Positions 55,427 to 64,000 of a stretch of DNA of 64,000 nucleotides are shown here, piece by piece (within the stretch, counting starts at the first letter, position 1; each line of letters starts with the position of its first letter). A program made the position numbers and the translations under genes. Source of the stretch: Limnobacter thiooxidans (GTDB taxonomy: Bacteria > Pseudomonadota > Gammaproteobacteria > Burkholderiales > Burkholderiaceae_B). The stretch lies in contig NZ_AP028947.1 in assembly GCF_036323495.1 (NCBI RefSeq), positions 3,472,001 through 3,536,000 of the forward strand, in the 5' to 3' direction. The notes beneath the pieces are model-generated. The model saw only the letters and a program-made list of their open reading frames with translations. It did not search any database and was not told where the DNA came from.

Positions 55427-55430
55427 TCTC

Positions 55431-56231
55431 TCAAACAAGCCAGCTTCTCAGATAGGGCCAATAACTGTCATAGCTTGTACGCAAGATCAGCAGGCAGACA
55501 ACAGCGAGCAGCACCTTGCGCACAAAGCCAGCACCTTTACGAATCGCGAGCCCAGCACCCACTTTGGCCCCGGCCAAATTGAATGCAGCCATCAACAGGC
55601 CAAGTGAAAGAATGATATGCCCCGCTGGAGCAAACCAGGCCAAGGAGGCCAGGTTGCATGCAATGTTGACCATCTTTGCACCTGCCGTGGCTGCAAGAAA
55701 ATCAAACCCGAAAAATACGACAAAGGCCACCATCAGGAATGATCCAGTACCTGGACCAAAAAAACCGTCATAAAATCCGATCAACAACCCCACCAAAGCA
55801 CCAAAGATTCGTTCTCGTTTTACATCGAGTTTGGGTGCATGAACGCCCCCCAAATCTTTTCTCAAAAAAGTATAAACAGCCACAGCGGCAAGCAACACCG
55901 GAAGGATCAGGCGAAGTACTTCCGTCGAAATCTGGGTCACTACATAGGCACCACCATAGGCACCCATCAAGGCCATTGCTGTGGCTGGCAATACTGCATT
56001 CCAGGGCACCTGGATGGCTTTTGAATAGCGATACGCCGCGAAACTTGTGCCCACTACACTTGAAATCTTGTTGGTACCCAACAATGTGGCGTGTCCCTGA
56101 CCGGGCATTAGACCAAACAAAGCGGGGATCTGAATGAGCCCACCCCCGCCCACCATGGCATCGATGAGCCCAGCAGCGAAAGCTGCCGCACAAAGAGTGA
56201 TCAGAACCCACAACTCGATTTGTTCAAACAT
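55431..56231 (-). CDS. TauE/SafE family anion exporter (second copy in window)
   Basis: About 266 residues, eight hydrophobic segments. The family glycine motifs appear as 'GLIDAMVGGGGLIQIPALFG' near residue 25 and 'FYDGFFGPGTGSFLMVAFV' in the second half, the version seen in YfcA-like proteins. ATG 56231 is preferred because the longer frame crosses the pckG terminator; no strong ribosome site is seen. Substrate unknown; sulfite and sulfoacetate are family precedents. It is inserted between the parS region and pckG. Confidence 0.87.
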   Translation of the reverse strand: MFEQIELWVLITLCAAAFAAGLIDAMVGGGGLIQIPALFGLMPGQGHATLLGTNKISSVVGTSFAAYRYSKAIQVPWNAVLPATAMALMGAYGGAYVVTQISTEVLRLILPVLLAAVAVYTFLRKDLGGVHAPKLDVKRERIFGALVGLLIGFYDGFFGPGTGSFLMVAFVVFFGFDFLAATAGAKMVNIACNLASLAWFAPAGHIILSLGLLMAAFNLAGAKVGAGLAIRKGAGFVRKVLLAVVCLLILRTSYDSYWPYLRSWLV

Positions 56232-56243
56232 AAGGATTTCGCC

Positions 56244-56272
56244 AAAAGAAAACGGGCGCCTTGTGGGCGCCC
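56244..56272 (-). terminator. Terminator after pckG
   Basis: On the minus strand GGGCGCC and GGCGCCC form a 7-bp GC stem over five bases, followed by GTTTTCTTTT. It lies about 53 bp past the pckG stop. Confidence 0.75.
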
Positions 56273-56324
56273 TCATAGGACTAATTCTGGAGTGTCAGAA
56301 AGAAGTCAAAACATTTAAACCGAA

Positions 56325-58166
56325 TCAGGCAGCAAGGCGACTTGCGATTTGAGCCTTCGTCTGTTCAAGTTGCGCTGGCAGGTTATGGCTCAACTTCTCG
56401 AACAACTCGGCGTGCAACTGAAGCTCTTGTTGCCATGCAGCTTTGTCAATTGCGGTAATTGAATCGTACTCAGCCTTGCTGAAATCCAGACCATCCCAGG
56501 AAATGTCTTCATAGCTGGGTGAAGTACCGAATACATGTTCAACACCATTGCCTTTGCCTTCAACACGCTCCAAAGCCCACTTCAACACGCGCATGTTCTC
56601 GCCGAAACCTGGCCAGATGAACTTGCCTTCGGCGTCGGTGCGGAACCAGTTGACGCAGAAGATACTTGGGAGTTTGGCGCCAGAGGCTGCCAACTTGTTG
56701 CCCAAGTCCAGCCAGTGCTGGAAGTAGTCGGACATGTTGTAACCGCAGAAAGGCAACATGGCAAAAGGATCGCGGCGAACCACACCTTGTTGACCAAATG
56801 CAGCGGCAGTGGTTTCTGAACCCATGGTCGCGGCCATGTAAACACCCTCAACCCAGTTGCGAGCTTCGGTAACCAAAGGCACTGTGGTGGAACGGCGACC
56901 GCCGAAAATGAACGCATCAATTTCAACGCCGGCCGGGTTGTCCCAGTTACTGTCGATCACGGGGTTCTGCTCAGCGGCCACCGTGAAGCGGGCGTTCGGA
57001 TGGGACGCCTTGCGACCACAATCCGGTGTCCAGTCTTTACCTGTCCAGTCGACCAGGTGTGCAGGCGCTTCCTTGGTCAGACCCTCCCACCACACGTCAC
57101 CATCATCAGTTAGCGCAACGTTGGTGAAAATCACGTTGGCATTCAATGACGCCATGCAGTTGGAGTTGGTCTTGGTGTTGGTACCAGGAGCCACACCAAA
57201 ATAACCAGCTTCCGGGTTGATCGCACGCAGTTTGCCGTTGGCATCGGGCTTGATCCAGGCGATGTCGTCACCAATGGTAGTCACAGTCCAGCCCTTCATG
57301 GACGCTGGAGGGATCAACATTGCGAAGTTGGTTTTACCGCATGCAGAAGGGAACGCTGCTGCAACATGGTATTTCTTGCCTTCGGGGTTTGTAACACCCA
57401 GGATCAGCATGTGCTCGGCCAACCAGCCTTGGTCGCGGCCCATTGTGGACGCAATACGCAATGCCAGACACTTCTTGCCCAACAAGGCGTTGCCACCATA
57501 GCCAGAACCATAGGACCAGATTTCGCGTGTTTCAGGGTAGTGAACGATGTACTTGGTGTCTGGATTGCAAGGCCATGCAACATCTTTCTGACCGGCTTCC
57601 AAAGGTGCGCCCACTGTGTGAACACAAGGCACGAACTCGCCATTCTCGCCCAACACGTCGTACACGGCCTTGCCCATGCGCGTCATCATGCGCATGTTGG
57701 TCACCACGTAAGCCGAGTCGGACAATTCAACGCCGATGTGTGCAATCGGGCTACCCAAAGGACCCATTGAAAACGGAATGACGTACAAGGTACGACCGCG
57801 CATGGAACCTTTGAACAAACCATTCAAAGTGGCGCGCATTTTTGCGGGATCTTCCCAGTTGTTGGTTGGGCCAGCATCTTCCTTCTTTTCAGAACAGATG
57901 TAGGTCCGATCTTCCACGCGGGCAACGTCTGAGGGATCAGACCAGGCCAGGTAGGAGTTGGGGCGCTTTTCAGGGTTGAGTTTGCGAAGCGTTCCCGCCT
58001 CCACCATTTCTGCGCAAAGACGTTCATATTCTTCTTGTGAACCATCGCACCACACAATATTCTTGGGCTCGGTCAGGGCTGCAATTTCTTGCACCCAAGC
58101 CACAAGTTTCTTGTGCTTCACATACGACGGCACGGTCTGGCTGACCATAGACAGCACTGCACTCAT
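56325..58166 (-). CDS. pckG: Phosphoenolpyruvate carboxykinase (GTP)
   Basis: A 613-residue GTP-type PEPCK that converts oxaloacetate and GTP to phosphoenolpyruvate, CO2 and GDP, the first step of gluconeogenesis. The P-loop carries the hyper-reactive Cys276 in '[15 protein letters not shown]'. The metal-site segment '[15 protein letters not shown]' and the guanine-binding '[13 protein letters not shown]' region are present. GGAGGT precedes the ATG. Single-gene unit with its own terminator. Suggests growth on organic acids rather than sugars. Confidence 0.97.
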   Translation of the reverse strand: MSAVLSMVSQTVPSYVKHKKLVAWVQEIAALTEPKNIVWCDGSQEEYERLCAEMVEAGTLRKLNPEKRPNSYLAWSDPSDVARVEDRTYICSEKKEDAGPTNNWEDPAKMRATLNGLFKGSMRGRTLYVIPFSMGPLGSPIAHIGVELSDSAYVVTNMRMMTRMGKAVYDVLGENGEFVPCVHTVGAPLEAGQKDVAWPCNPDTKYIVHYPETREIWSYGSGYGGNALLGKKCLALRIASTMGRDQGWLAEHMLILGVTNPEGKKYHVAAAFPSACGKTNFAMLIPPASMKGWTVTTIGDDIAWIKPDANGKLRAINPEAGYFGVAPGTNTKTNSNCMASLNANVIFTNVALTDDGDVWWEGLTKEAPAHLVDWTGKDWTPDCGRKASHPNARFTVAAEQNPVIDSNWDNPAGVEIDAFIFGGRRSTTVPLVTEARNWVEGVYMAATMGSETTAAAFGQQGVVRRDPFAMLPFCGYNMSDYFQHWLDLGNKLAASGAKLPSIFCVNWFRTDAEGKFIWPGFGENMRVLKWALERVEGKGNGVEHVFGTSPSYEDISWDGLDFSKAEYDSITAIDKAAWQQELQLHAELFEKLSHNLPAQLEQTKAQIASRLAA

Positions 58167-58427
58167 GCTAAAACCTCCAGATAGACAAATGTAATTCTTT
58201 TGTACGGGGGCAAAATGGGGCTCAACGGGCTCAGCCGGAACACATCACCATCACGCACACGGGCGATTGTTTTGTCGCTTGTCCGCAAACTTAGCCCACG
58301 AGTTTAACATGTTGTAAGCAAACGGAAATAATTTTTTCCTATAGGTCTGATGGACTAAACCCATACTGTGTTTGCTTTCCGGCACAAGGCATGTAAAGTG
58401 GAGAAATTCCTCTACTACGGAAGCCTC

Positions 58428-59033
58428 ATGAAACTGATTGCGATCTGCACCGGCCTGGTGGTTCCTCTTGTTTATCGAACTGCGGCGGGCGACATCCGGA
58501 CCGAAGCCAGCGGTATCAACAAACAAGCGGTCAGCACAATCGAAAAACCCGAGCCTGTCGAGGTTCGCAAACTTGGTCTGGAAGGCGATGAACAGTGCAA
58601 TTTGTCAGTTCACGGTGGGTTGGACAAAGCCGTTTACATGTTGCCTTCAGAACACTACCCTTTTTGGGAGGAGCGCCGTTCGGAGAAAAACCTGGACGGA
58701 AAACTGCCTTGGGGATTTCTGGGCGAAAACCTGGTTGTGGAAGGACTGGATGAGCAAACCGTACACATTGGCGACGAATTCGAACTGGGTGAGGTTCGCC
58801 TGCGCGTGACCGAACCTCGCGAACCTTGCCACAAATTTGCGATACGGATGGGCTACAGCGCAGCACCCAAGCAAATGGTCCAACAGGGTAATTCCGGCTG
58901 GTATTTAAGGGTCATTCAAAGTGGGACCATTCATGCCGGAATGGAAATACAGCGTTTTATCAATCCTCAAGGCAAGTCTGTACTGAATGCATTTCGAATG
59001 CGAACCCAGAAGGGACAAATGGACTTGCTCTAA
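58428..59033 (+). CDS. MOSC-domain protein (YiiM-like)
   Basis: About 201 residues. The MOSC core shows 'GLEGDEQCNLSVHGGLDKAV' and the conserved Cys in 'VTEPREPCHKFAIRMG', the residue proposed to carry sulfur or bind the molybdenum cofactor. The short N-terminus matches YiiM, which reduces N-hydroxylated bases. GGAAG lies 6 nt before ATG 58428. Divergent from pckG across 261 bp in which no other gene was seen. Confidence 0.9.
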   Translation: MKLIAICTGLVVPLVYRTAAGDIRTEASGINKQAVSTIEKPEPVEVRKLGLEGDEQCNLSVHGGLDKAVYMLPSEHYPFWEERRSEKNLDGKLPWGFLGENLVVEGLDEQTVHIGDEFELGEVRLRVTEPREPCHKFAIRMGYSAAPKQMVQQGNSGWYLRVIQSGTIHAGMEIQRFINPQGKSVLNAFRMRTQKGQMDLL

Positions 59034-59053
59034 CCCGAAAGCGCATCAACCTT

Positions 59054-60082
59054 TCAGGCAGGCGACTGCTTTTTCCAAAGTTTAAGTTGAGCCTTGGCTA
59101 CAGCTGAATTTAACCGCCCCAGCTTGTCAATCCATACAGGATTTGGATCGTAGGCATAATGCGTTGCAGCCAGAGCGAGGGCTTCGTCATCCCAGCCATC
59201 ATCGACATACAGATCAAACAAGGCGTCTGCCAAAACTGGGCTTCTTGGCAAAGCTCGCATCCAGTGCTCTGCCTGGGCAATGGCATCCCTTGACCGGCCC
59301 GCATCGCGTAATGCGCGCACAGCCACAACGGCTTCAAAATCATCTACAGCAGACTTTCTCAACAACTCGGCGAGTAAGGTTTTTTCGGAAAGATGTTCAA
59401 GCAAAGCCCGCAAGCGGAGCCTGCGCCAGCGCTTGTCAAACGAACGCCAGCTGACATTGCTGCTGGGTTGCATTTCATTCATTTCATTGATTTCAAGTTC
59501 GACCAAACCCAAAACAGTGTGTCGATCACACAGGGCGATCTGTTTCCACCACCAGGATGGGTCCACCAAACCAGCCTGGTCGAGCATTGCAACCGGATAA
59601 ACCAGGTGAGCCCGTTCAATAGTATTGTCAATTCGCGTTGAAACAATGTGCAACCAATCGCGTGTGAAACCTCGCACGGCCTTGAGCAACAAACCATGTT
59701 TATCGTCCGCACCTTCGCAAATGGCGAGCAATTTTTGCAAGCCGTGTGCACCGAGTTCCACGAGCAAATCAACGTCCGAATTTCGATTAAGTTCAGACTG
59801 CAACCAACCGTCGAGAATCTGGGTGCGAACAGCCACTTTTTCACAGGTGGCCGCAGACGGGCAGCGGGTTTGACCCACAAACCGGCCAATCAATTGCTTA
59901 AGGCGTCGGCTTCTTGATTTTGTGTCGGAGTCTTCAACACTGTCCAGTAGCTCACAACAGCTTTCAAGAAACTGGAAAGCCCGGTGCAATTCAGGCATGT
60001 GCAGCGAAGCAGGGCCTAGCCACAGCATCCAATCCTGACCTGTTCGACTCGCTAATGCGCTGGTGTCCTTGTCTTTCGACAT
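59054..60082 (-). CDS. Unrecognised protein, 342 aa, helical
   Basis: I do not recognise this family. The product is soluble, helical and Trp-rich, with no signal peptide. The C-terminal third has a repeat-like pattern ('AVRALRDAGRSRDAIAQAEH', 'ALFDLYVDDGWDDEALALAA') that resembles TPR-type helix pairs. An acidic region 'EINEMNEMQ' lies in the middle. It begins 22 bp after the end of the small TIGR03643 gene, on the same strand, so the two may share a transcript. Confidence 0.65.
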   Translation of the reverse strand: MSKDKDTSALASRTGQDWMLWLGPASLHMPELHRAFQFLESCCELLDSVEDSDTKSRSRRLKQLIGRFVGQTRCPSAATCEKVAVRTQILDGWLQSELNRNSDVDLLVELGAHGLQKLLAICEGADDKHGLLLKAVRGFTRDWLHIVSTRIDNTIERAHLVYPVAMLDQAGLVDPSWWWKQIALCDRHTVLGLVELEINEMNEMQPSSNVSWRSFDKRWRRLRLRALLEHLSEKTLLAELLRKSAVDDFEAVVAVRALRDAGRSRDAIAQAEHWMRALPRSPVLADALFDLYVDDGWDDEALALAATHYAYDPNPVWIDKLGRLNSAVAKAQLKLWKKQSPA

Positions 60083-60104
60083 GAAAGCATTCTCCGCAAA
60101 GGAG

Positions 60105-60380
60105 TCAATAACGGCGAATTTTGTACTGTGCCGGAGCGTAGGCGCGTGTTTCCTGGAAACCGCGCAATTTAAGGTGTTTTGTTTTGCGCCCGGTCACCCT
60201 TTCGCGCCACATGCGAAAGCTGCTGGCCTTCATGTGGCTTCGCATCAATTCGATGGTTTGTGATTCGTTCAAGCCGAATTGCAACTCAATGGCCTCAAAG
60301 GGCGTTCGGTCCTCCCAAGCCATTTCGACAATGCGTGACACTTCTTCTTCAGACAAATTTAACTGCAAAGACTTGGACAT
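60105..60380 (-). CDS. TIGR03643 / DUF2805 family small protein
   Basis: A 91-residue basic protein. 'WEDRTPFEAIELQFGLNESQ' and 'MKASSFRMWRERVTGRKTKH' are the conserved blocks of the TIGR03643 family, widespread in proteobacteria and Bacteroidetes. The first block looks like a helix-turn-helix, so nucleic-acid binding is plausible, but no function is established. Upstream of the unknown 342-residue gene on the same strand. Confidence 0.88.
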   Translation of the reverse strand: MSKSLQLNLSEEEVSRIVEMAWEDRTPFEAIELQFGLNESQTIELMRSHMKASSFRMWRERVTGRKTKHLKLRGFQETRAYAPAQYKIRRY

Positions 60381-60445
60381 CTGATCTCACTGACCGCTAA
60401 ACTGGAGAAATTCAACTTGCAGTATATGACAGAAGGGGCTTTTCA

Positions 60446-60907
60446 GTGAAAAGAGCATTGCTTGGCTTGATCGTTTTGATCACCATATTATTCACCGTGT
60501 TTTTTGCCATGGGACTTTATTCCGGCACGGGTTCACCAATCGGGCTGACGCAAGGCCAGTTGGCACCCTGCCCCAACAAACCAAACTGTGTCAGCAGTGA
60601 AAGTGCGCCCTCTGACGAACACGCAATTTCGGCCTTGAAAATCACAGGGGACATGGGAGAGGAACCTCTTCTAAAGGTCAGGGAAGTGATCGAGTTGCTT
60701 GGCGGCCAAGTCAATTACGCTGATGAAAACTACCTGGCCAGTACATTCACGAGCGACTTGTTCGGATTTATCGATGATGTCGAATTCAGGGTAGACCAAG
60801 GCAATGGCTTGTTGCATGTGCGCTCGGCATCTCGAGTGGGTTACAGCGATTTAAATGCCAACAGAAAACGTGTTGAACAAATACGTACCCTTCTGGGCAA
60901 CGGCTAG
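60446..60907 (+). CDS. DUF1499 protein with N-terminal membrane anchor
   Basis: A 153-residue protein starting at GTG 60446, with AAGGGG upstream. A single membrane helix (about 5-25) leads to the DUF1499 domain: 'LAPCPNKPNCVSS' and later 'YLASTFTSDLFGFIDDVEFR' followed by 'LLHVRSASRVGYSDLNANR'. The domain is common in proteobacteria and plants and has no known function; it probably faces the periplasm. It converges with mnmE (20 bp gap). Confidence 0.88.
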   Translation: MKRALLGLIVLITILFTVFFAMGLYSGTGSPIGLTQGQLAPCPNKPNCVSSESAPSDEHAISALKITGDMGEEPLLKVREVIELLGGQVNYADENYLASTFTSDLFGFIDDVEFRVDQGNGLLHVRSASRVGYSDLNANRKRVEQIRTLLGNG

Positions 60908-60927
60908 AAGCATGCAAGGGATTTGAT

Positions 60928-62316
60928 TTACTTGCCAATACAAAAACGGCTGAATATCAAACCAAGCAAATCATCGGGCAACATGCGCCCGGTGATTTCA
61001 CCTAGCGCATCGTGGGCCAAGCGCAATTCTTCTGCGAACAAATCAAGTGTGCGATCGTCTTGCAAAGCAAATTGGAAAGCGCTGGCAAGGTGCTCGCCAC
61101 ACAGGTGCAAGGCATCCACGTGTCGCTGGCGGGCCATGAATCCATGATCGGGGGGGTGGGCAATGCCTACCTTGGCGAGAATGGCGTCTTTCAGATTTTC
61201 CAGACCAATACCTTTTTTGGCTGAAATACAGACTGCATTGTGAAGGTCCTGCCGAGACTGCACAGACTCAGGCAGCAAATCCACTTTGTTCAACACCGTA
61301 AGGCTGGGCAAATGCGCCGGCAGTTTTAAATGGTCGTCAAAAAAATCGGGCTGTTCCAAAGTGGCGTCTTTCAGAATTAAAACCAGATCGGCTTCTTCAA
61401 CCGACTTTCGAGTACGCTCAATACCAATTTTTTCCACCTCGTCTGCTGTGTGTCGCAGCCCCGCAGTGTCCACTAGCACCAGTGGAATACCTCGAATATT
61501 CAGCTCCTGCTTGATTCGGTCGCGTGTGGTGCCAGCGATGGCAGAGACGATGGCCACTTCTTCACCAGCCAAGGCGTTGAGCAAACTGGACTTGCCCACA
61601 TTGGGCTCACCCACCAGAACAATTTGTAGACCATCCCTGAACTTGACACCTTCCCGGGCGGCACTCAACAAATCCTGGTGAATGGCAAGAATCTGGTTGA
61701 GTTGCCCTTTGGCATCGGCTTTTTCGAGAAATTCAATTTCTTCTTCGGGAAAGTCCAGCGTGGCTTCCAACAACAAACGAAGGTGAACGATGCGGTCAGC
61801 CAATGCATTGACCTGACGGGAAAAAACACCGCTGAGCGACGCGGCTGCAGCTTTGGCAGCAGACACGGAACCCGCATCAATCAGATCCGCAACTGCCTCG
61901 GCTTGGGCCAAGTCGAGCTTGTCATTCAAAAATGCTCTTTGCGTGAATTCACCGGGCAGGGCATGACGAAGAGGAATCTCAAGTTGCCTGGCAACATGCA
62001 GTGCATGCCCAACAATACCTTGCAACACAGCCTGACCGCCGTGTCCTTGAAACTCCAGGACGTTTTCACCCGTGAATGAAGCAGGCGCATTGAATAACAA
62101 TGCTATGCCTTCATCGATGGGATGAAGCTCTGAATCACGAATGGTCAAGAGGCTTGCAAAGCGAGGCTGGGGAAGCTTGCCGCAAAAATGGTGGCAAAAG
62201 TTTTGAAATTCCGGCGATGAAGGAAATGAGAACCGCACCACCCCCACCCCACCCTTTCCGGGTGCGGTGGCGATGGCCACAATGGGATCACCGTGTTGTG
62301 GCGGGTGCAGACTCAA
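60928..62316 (-). CDS. mnmE: tRNA modification GTPase MnmE
   Basis: A 462-residue GTPase that acts with MnmG on wobble uridines. The N-terminal domain has 'ATAPGKGGVGVVRFSF', and 'HALPGEFTQRAFLNDKLDL' is the family signature. The G domain has 'LVGEPNVGKSSLLNALAG' (P-loop), 'DTAG' and 'NKVD'. The C-terminus is the required 'CIGK' with its catalytic Cys. The start is a TTG that overlaps the yidC 3' end by 29 bp; no better start is seen. Confidence 0.97.
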   Translation of the reverse strand: MSLHPPQHGDPIVAIATAPGKGGVGVVRFSFPSSPEFQNFCHHFCGKLPQPRFASLLTIRDSELHPIDEGIALLFNAPASFTGENVLEFQGHGGQAVLQGIVGHALHVARQLEIPLRHALPGEFTQRAFLNDKLDLAQAEAVADLIDAGSVSAAKAAAASLSGVFSRQVNALADRIVHLRLLLEATLDFPEEEIEFLEKADAKGQLNQILAIHQDLLSAAREGVKFRDGLQIVLVGEPNVGKSSLLNALAGEEVAIVSAIAGTTRDRIKQELNIRGIPLVLVDTAGLRHTADEVEKIGIERTRKSVEEADLVLILKDATLEQPDFFDDHLKLPAHLPSLTVLNKVDLLPESVQSRQDLHNAVCISAKKGIGLENLKDAILAKVGIAHPPDHGFMARQRHVDALHLCGEHLASAFQFALQDDRTLDLFAEELRLAHDALGEITGRMLPDDLLGLIFSRFCIGK

Positions 62317-63979
62317 TTTGGCGCGTGATCACCCACTGCTGGGCAATGGACAGGATGTTGTTGACAACCCAGTACAGGACCAAACCTGCAGGGAAGAAAA
62401 TGAACATGACCGAAAACACCAGCGGCATGACCATCATGACCTTGGCCTGAATGGGGTCAGGTGGCGTGGGATTCAAGCGGGTCTGGATAAACATGGTTAC
62501 CGCCATCAACACCGGCAAGATGTAGAAAGGATCGGGTGCAGCCAAATCGGTGACCCAGCCAAGCCAAGGTGCGTTGCGCATTTCAACGCTAGCCAGCAAT
62601 ACCCAATACAGTGCGATGAACACGGGGATTTGGACCAGAATCGGCATGCAACCGCCCAAGGGGTTAATTTTTTCCCGCTTGTACATTTCCATCATGGCGC
62701 GTTGGAAACCCATTTTGTCGTCGCCATACTGCTCTTTCAATTTCTGCATGCGCGGACCTACCTTGCGCATTTTGGCCATGGACCTGTAGCTGGCAGCAGA
62801 AAGTGGGAAGAAAACAAGCTTGATGAAAATCGTCAGGACGACGATGGCCCAGCCCCAATTACCAATATAGCTGTGAATCTTTTCAAGCAACCAATAGATG
62901 GGTTGAGCAATCACAGTCAGCCAACCGTAATCCACCACCAAGCCCAATCCTGGTGACAATGCTTCCAGCACGCGCTGATCTTGCGGGCCTGTGTACAGCT
63001 TGGCACTGTAAGTGCCGGTTTGTTCCGGAGCCAAACTGCCCAAGGCACTGACCAGACCAATGGAATACAGATTGGCATCTACCTGGCGTGTGTAGTTTTC
63101 ACGCGGGCCTTCCTGACCGATTACCGCCGACACGAAATAATGCTGAACCATGGCCAGCCAGCCTGCATCGGTGGTCTTGATGTATTGCGCGCTGCGATCG
63201 GCAATGTCGTCAAATTTGATTTTTTGGTACTTTTTCTCAGGCGTGTAAACCGCTGGGCCTGTAAAAGTAGCGTAAAGCGAGGAATCGCTTTCCAGAGGAT
63301 TGCCATCGCGGGTGATCTGAACGTATGCGCTGGGGGTAACAGGCTCAGGGTTCGCATTGCGTGCCTGGATTACCAAGTCAAGGTCATATCTATTTTTATA
63401 GACGGTGTAAGTGTAAGTACTCTCAATACCACCCGAACTGGCCTTGAAAACCAATTTCAGACTGTCTTGACCCGCTGGAAACTCCGTCGCAGTGGAAACC
63501 AGTTCAAACAGTGTGCGGTGGTTTGGTGCATCAGGCACACCTACCAAACCAGCTTGACCCAGATAAGTCCGTTTGGTCGACTGCTCAAACAGCTGGACTG
63601 GCAACTCGGGATTTTCCGCCGCTGGGTGATTCAGCAATTTTGAACCCACAAGCTGTGCACCTTGCGTCGAAAACTGCAATTCAAGAACGTCGGTTTTTAC
63701 AACGACAGTTTGGGCTGCGGGTGCTGGCGCTGTTGCCGTTTCAACAATGGCATTGGGGTCTGCAGGAACATCACCTGCTGATTGGGCAGCGGCCTGGGGC
63801 AAATCATTGACAGCAGCAGCGGAACCGGGAGTTTGTAATGTGCCCTTGTCGTTCGCTGTGGAAGTGGCTGTGCTCAAGCCAAACAGGGTTGGTTTGCCCA
63901 CTGAAGCCTGATAATTGTCCCAAAGCATGATGAGAGACAAGCTGAAAATCATCAAAAGGACTAGCCTGCGCGTTTCCAT
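62288..63979 (-). CDS. yidC: Membrane protein insertase YidC
   Basis: A 563-residue inner-membrane insertase of the gram-negative type. The N-terminal helix 'RLVLLMIFSLSLIMLWDNY' is followed by an Ala/Pro-rich linker and the large periplasmic beta domain (about 95-345). The conserved insertase core begins around 'NWGWAIVVLTIFIKLVFFPL', with the positively charged groove Arg in 'SAASYRSMAKMRKVGPRMQ'. AAGGA lies before the ATG. Upstream genes rnpA and rpmH are expected just past the window. Confidence 0.97.
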   Translation of the reverse strand: METRRLVLLMIFSLSLIMLWDNYQASVGKPTLFGLSTATSTANDKGTLQTPGSAAAVNDLPQAAAQSAGDVPADPNAIVETATAPAPAAQTVVVKTDVLELQFSTQGAQLVGSKLLNHPAAENPELPVQLFEQSTKRTYLGQAGLVGVPDAPNHRTLFELVSTATEFPAGQDSLKLVFKASSGGIESTYTYTVYKNRYDLDLVIQARNANPEPVTPSAYVQITRDGNPLESDSSLYATFTGPAVYTPEKKYQKIKFDDIADRSAQYIKTTDAGWLAMVQHYFVSAVIGQEGPRENYTRQVDANLYSIGLVSALGSLAPEQTGTYSAKLYTGPQDQRVLEALSPGLGLVVDYGWLTVIAQPIYWLLEKIHSYIGNWGWAIVVLTIFIKLVFFPLSAASYRSMAKMRKVGPRMQKLKEQYGDDKMGFQRAMMEMYKREKINPLGGCMPILVQIPVFIALYWVLLASVEMRNAPWLGWVTDLAAPDPFYILPVLMAVTMFIQTRLNPTPPDPIQAKVMMVMPLVFSVMFIFFPAGLVLYWVVNNILSIAQQWVITRQIESAPATTR

Positions 63980-64000
63980 TTAAATCCTTAATTACTGAGA

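Larger units (their letters stand above)
54586..55430. other. Gene-less 845-bp region upstream of mnmG with two parS sites, 27-bp repeats and palindromes
   Basis: No convincing gene was found; frames here lack ribosome sites and family features. It contains two parS sites in opposite orientation (54710 and 55411), four 27-bp tandem repeats (54779-54886), a perfect 12-bp inverted repeat (54939-54974), a 7-bp stem AGGCGAA/TTCGCCT near 55245-55271 and a 14-bp palindrome GCCTTGGCCAAGGC (55305-55318). No DnaA box of the strong type was seen, so it is more a partition locus than an origin. Confidence 0.7.

Noticed and set aside
54586..55430. Chromosomal origin at the mnmG upstream gap, as in E. coli
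   Set aside because: No strong DnaA box and no AT-rich unwinding stretch here; yidC at the right edge implies that dnaA and oriC lie outside the window.
58251..58526. 91-residue minus-strand frame upstream of pckG
   Set aside because: Overlaps the MOSC gene start on the other strand and shows no family features or ribosome site.

Overview
The window looks like the left flank of the replication-origin region of a Burkholderiales betaproteobacterium. The right half has the classic origin-proximal order, all on the minus strand: yidC, mnmE, (a few accessory genes), mnmG, rsmG, parA, parB, atpIBEFHAGDC, then hemE, priA and rep. Two near-perfect parS centromere sites lie upstream of mnmG. dnaA and oriC are therefore probably just beyond the right end, and the minus-strand genes run with leftward replication. 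Limnobacter is my best guess at the genus from the gene mix, but nothing in the sequence proves it.

Layout. 1-8.8 kb: a truncated DUF748/AsmA-like protein, a LysR regulator, a TauE/SafE exporter, a large hybrid histidine kinase, an unrecognised protein and an alpha/beta hydrolase. 8.9-12.6 kb: two permeases and a binding protein of a general amino-acid ABC transporter (no ATPase gene) behind an ElyC/YdcF-like gene. 12.7-19 kb: a signalling cluster of an acyl-CoA thioesterase, a free HPt protein, a hybrid kinase whose membrane domain matches the plant ethylene receptor ETR1, a second hybrid kinase, and a NitT/TauT-type binding protein overlapping it by 4 bp. 19-27.5 kb: a lipoprotein Ntn acylase divergent from mmsA with a perfect palindrome between them, a SulP-STAS-cyclic-nucleotide fusion transporter, a hydrolase and a CBS protein. 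27.5-34.8 kb: a NhaR-like regulator divergent from terC, a cytochrome b561/YceI/YceI operon, a cytochrome c5-like protein, and a divergent TetR/SDR pair. 34.8-43 kb: rep, priA, hemE and four small genes. 43-50.2 kb: the complete F-ATPase operon with promoter and terminator. 50.2-54.6 kb: parB, parA, rsmG, mnmG. 54.6-55.4 kb: a gene-less parS region. 55.4-64 kb: TauE/SafE, pckG, MOSC, unknown proteins, DUF1499, mnmE, yidC.

The most notable find is the kinase at 13579-15195. Its first 110 residues keep, at a constant offset of +3, every ETR1 residue I could check (Asp25, Tyr32, Pro36, Ile62, Cys65, His69), including the copper(I) ligands needed for ethylene binding. It lies downstream of, and on the same strand as, a binding-protein/kinase gene pair, and it converges with a stand-alone HPt gene. 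No DNA-binding response regulator lies nearby. This suggests a phosphorelay that combines small-ligand and ethylene input. Other items worth checking are the inverted parS pair around four 27-bp repeats, a DnaA-box cluster with AT-rich DNA between priA and hemE, and several perfect palindromes in divergent promoter regions.

No tRNA, rRNA, CRISPR array, insertion sequence or prophage was seen.
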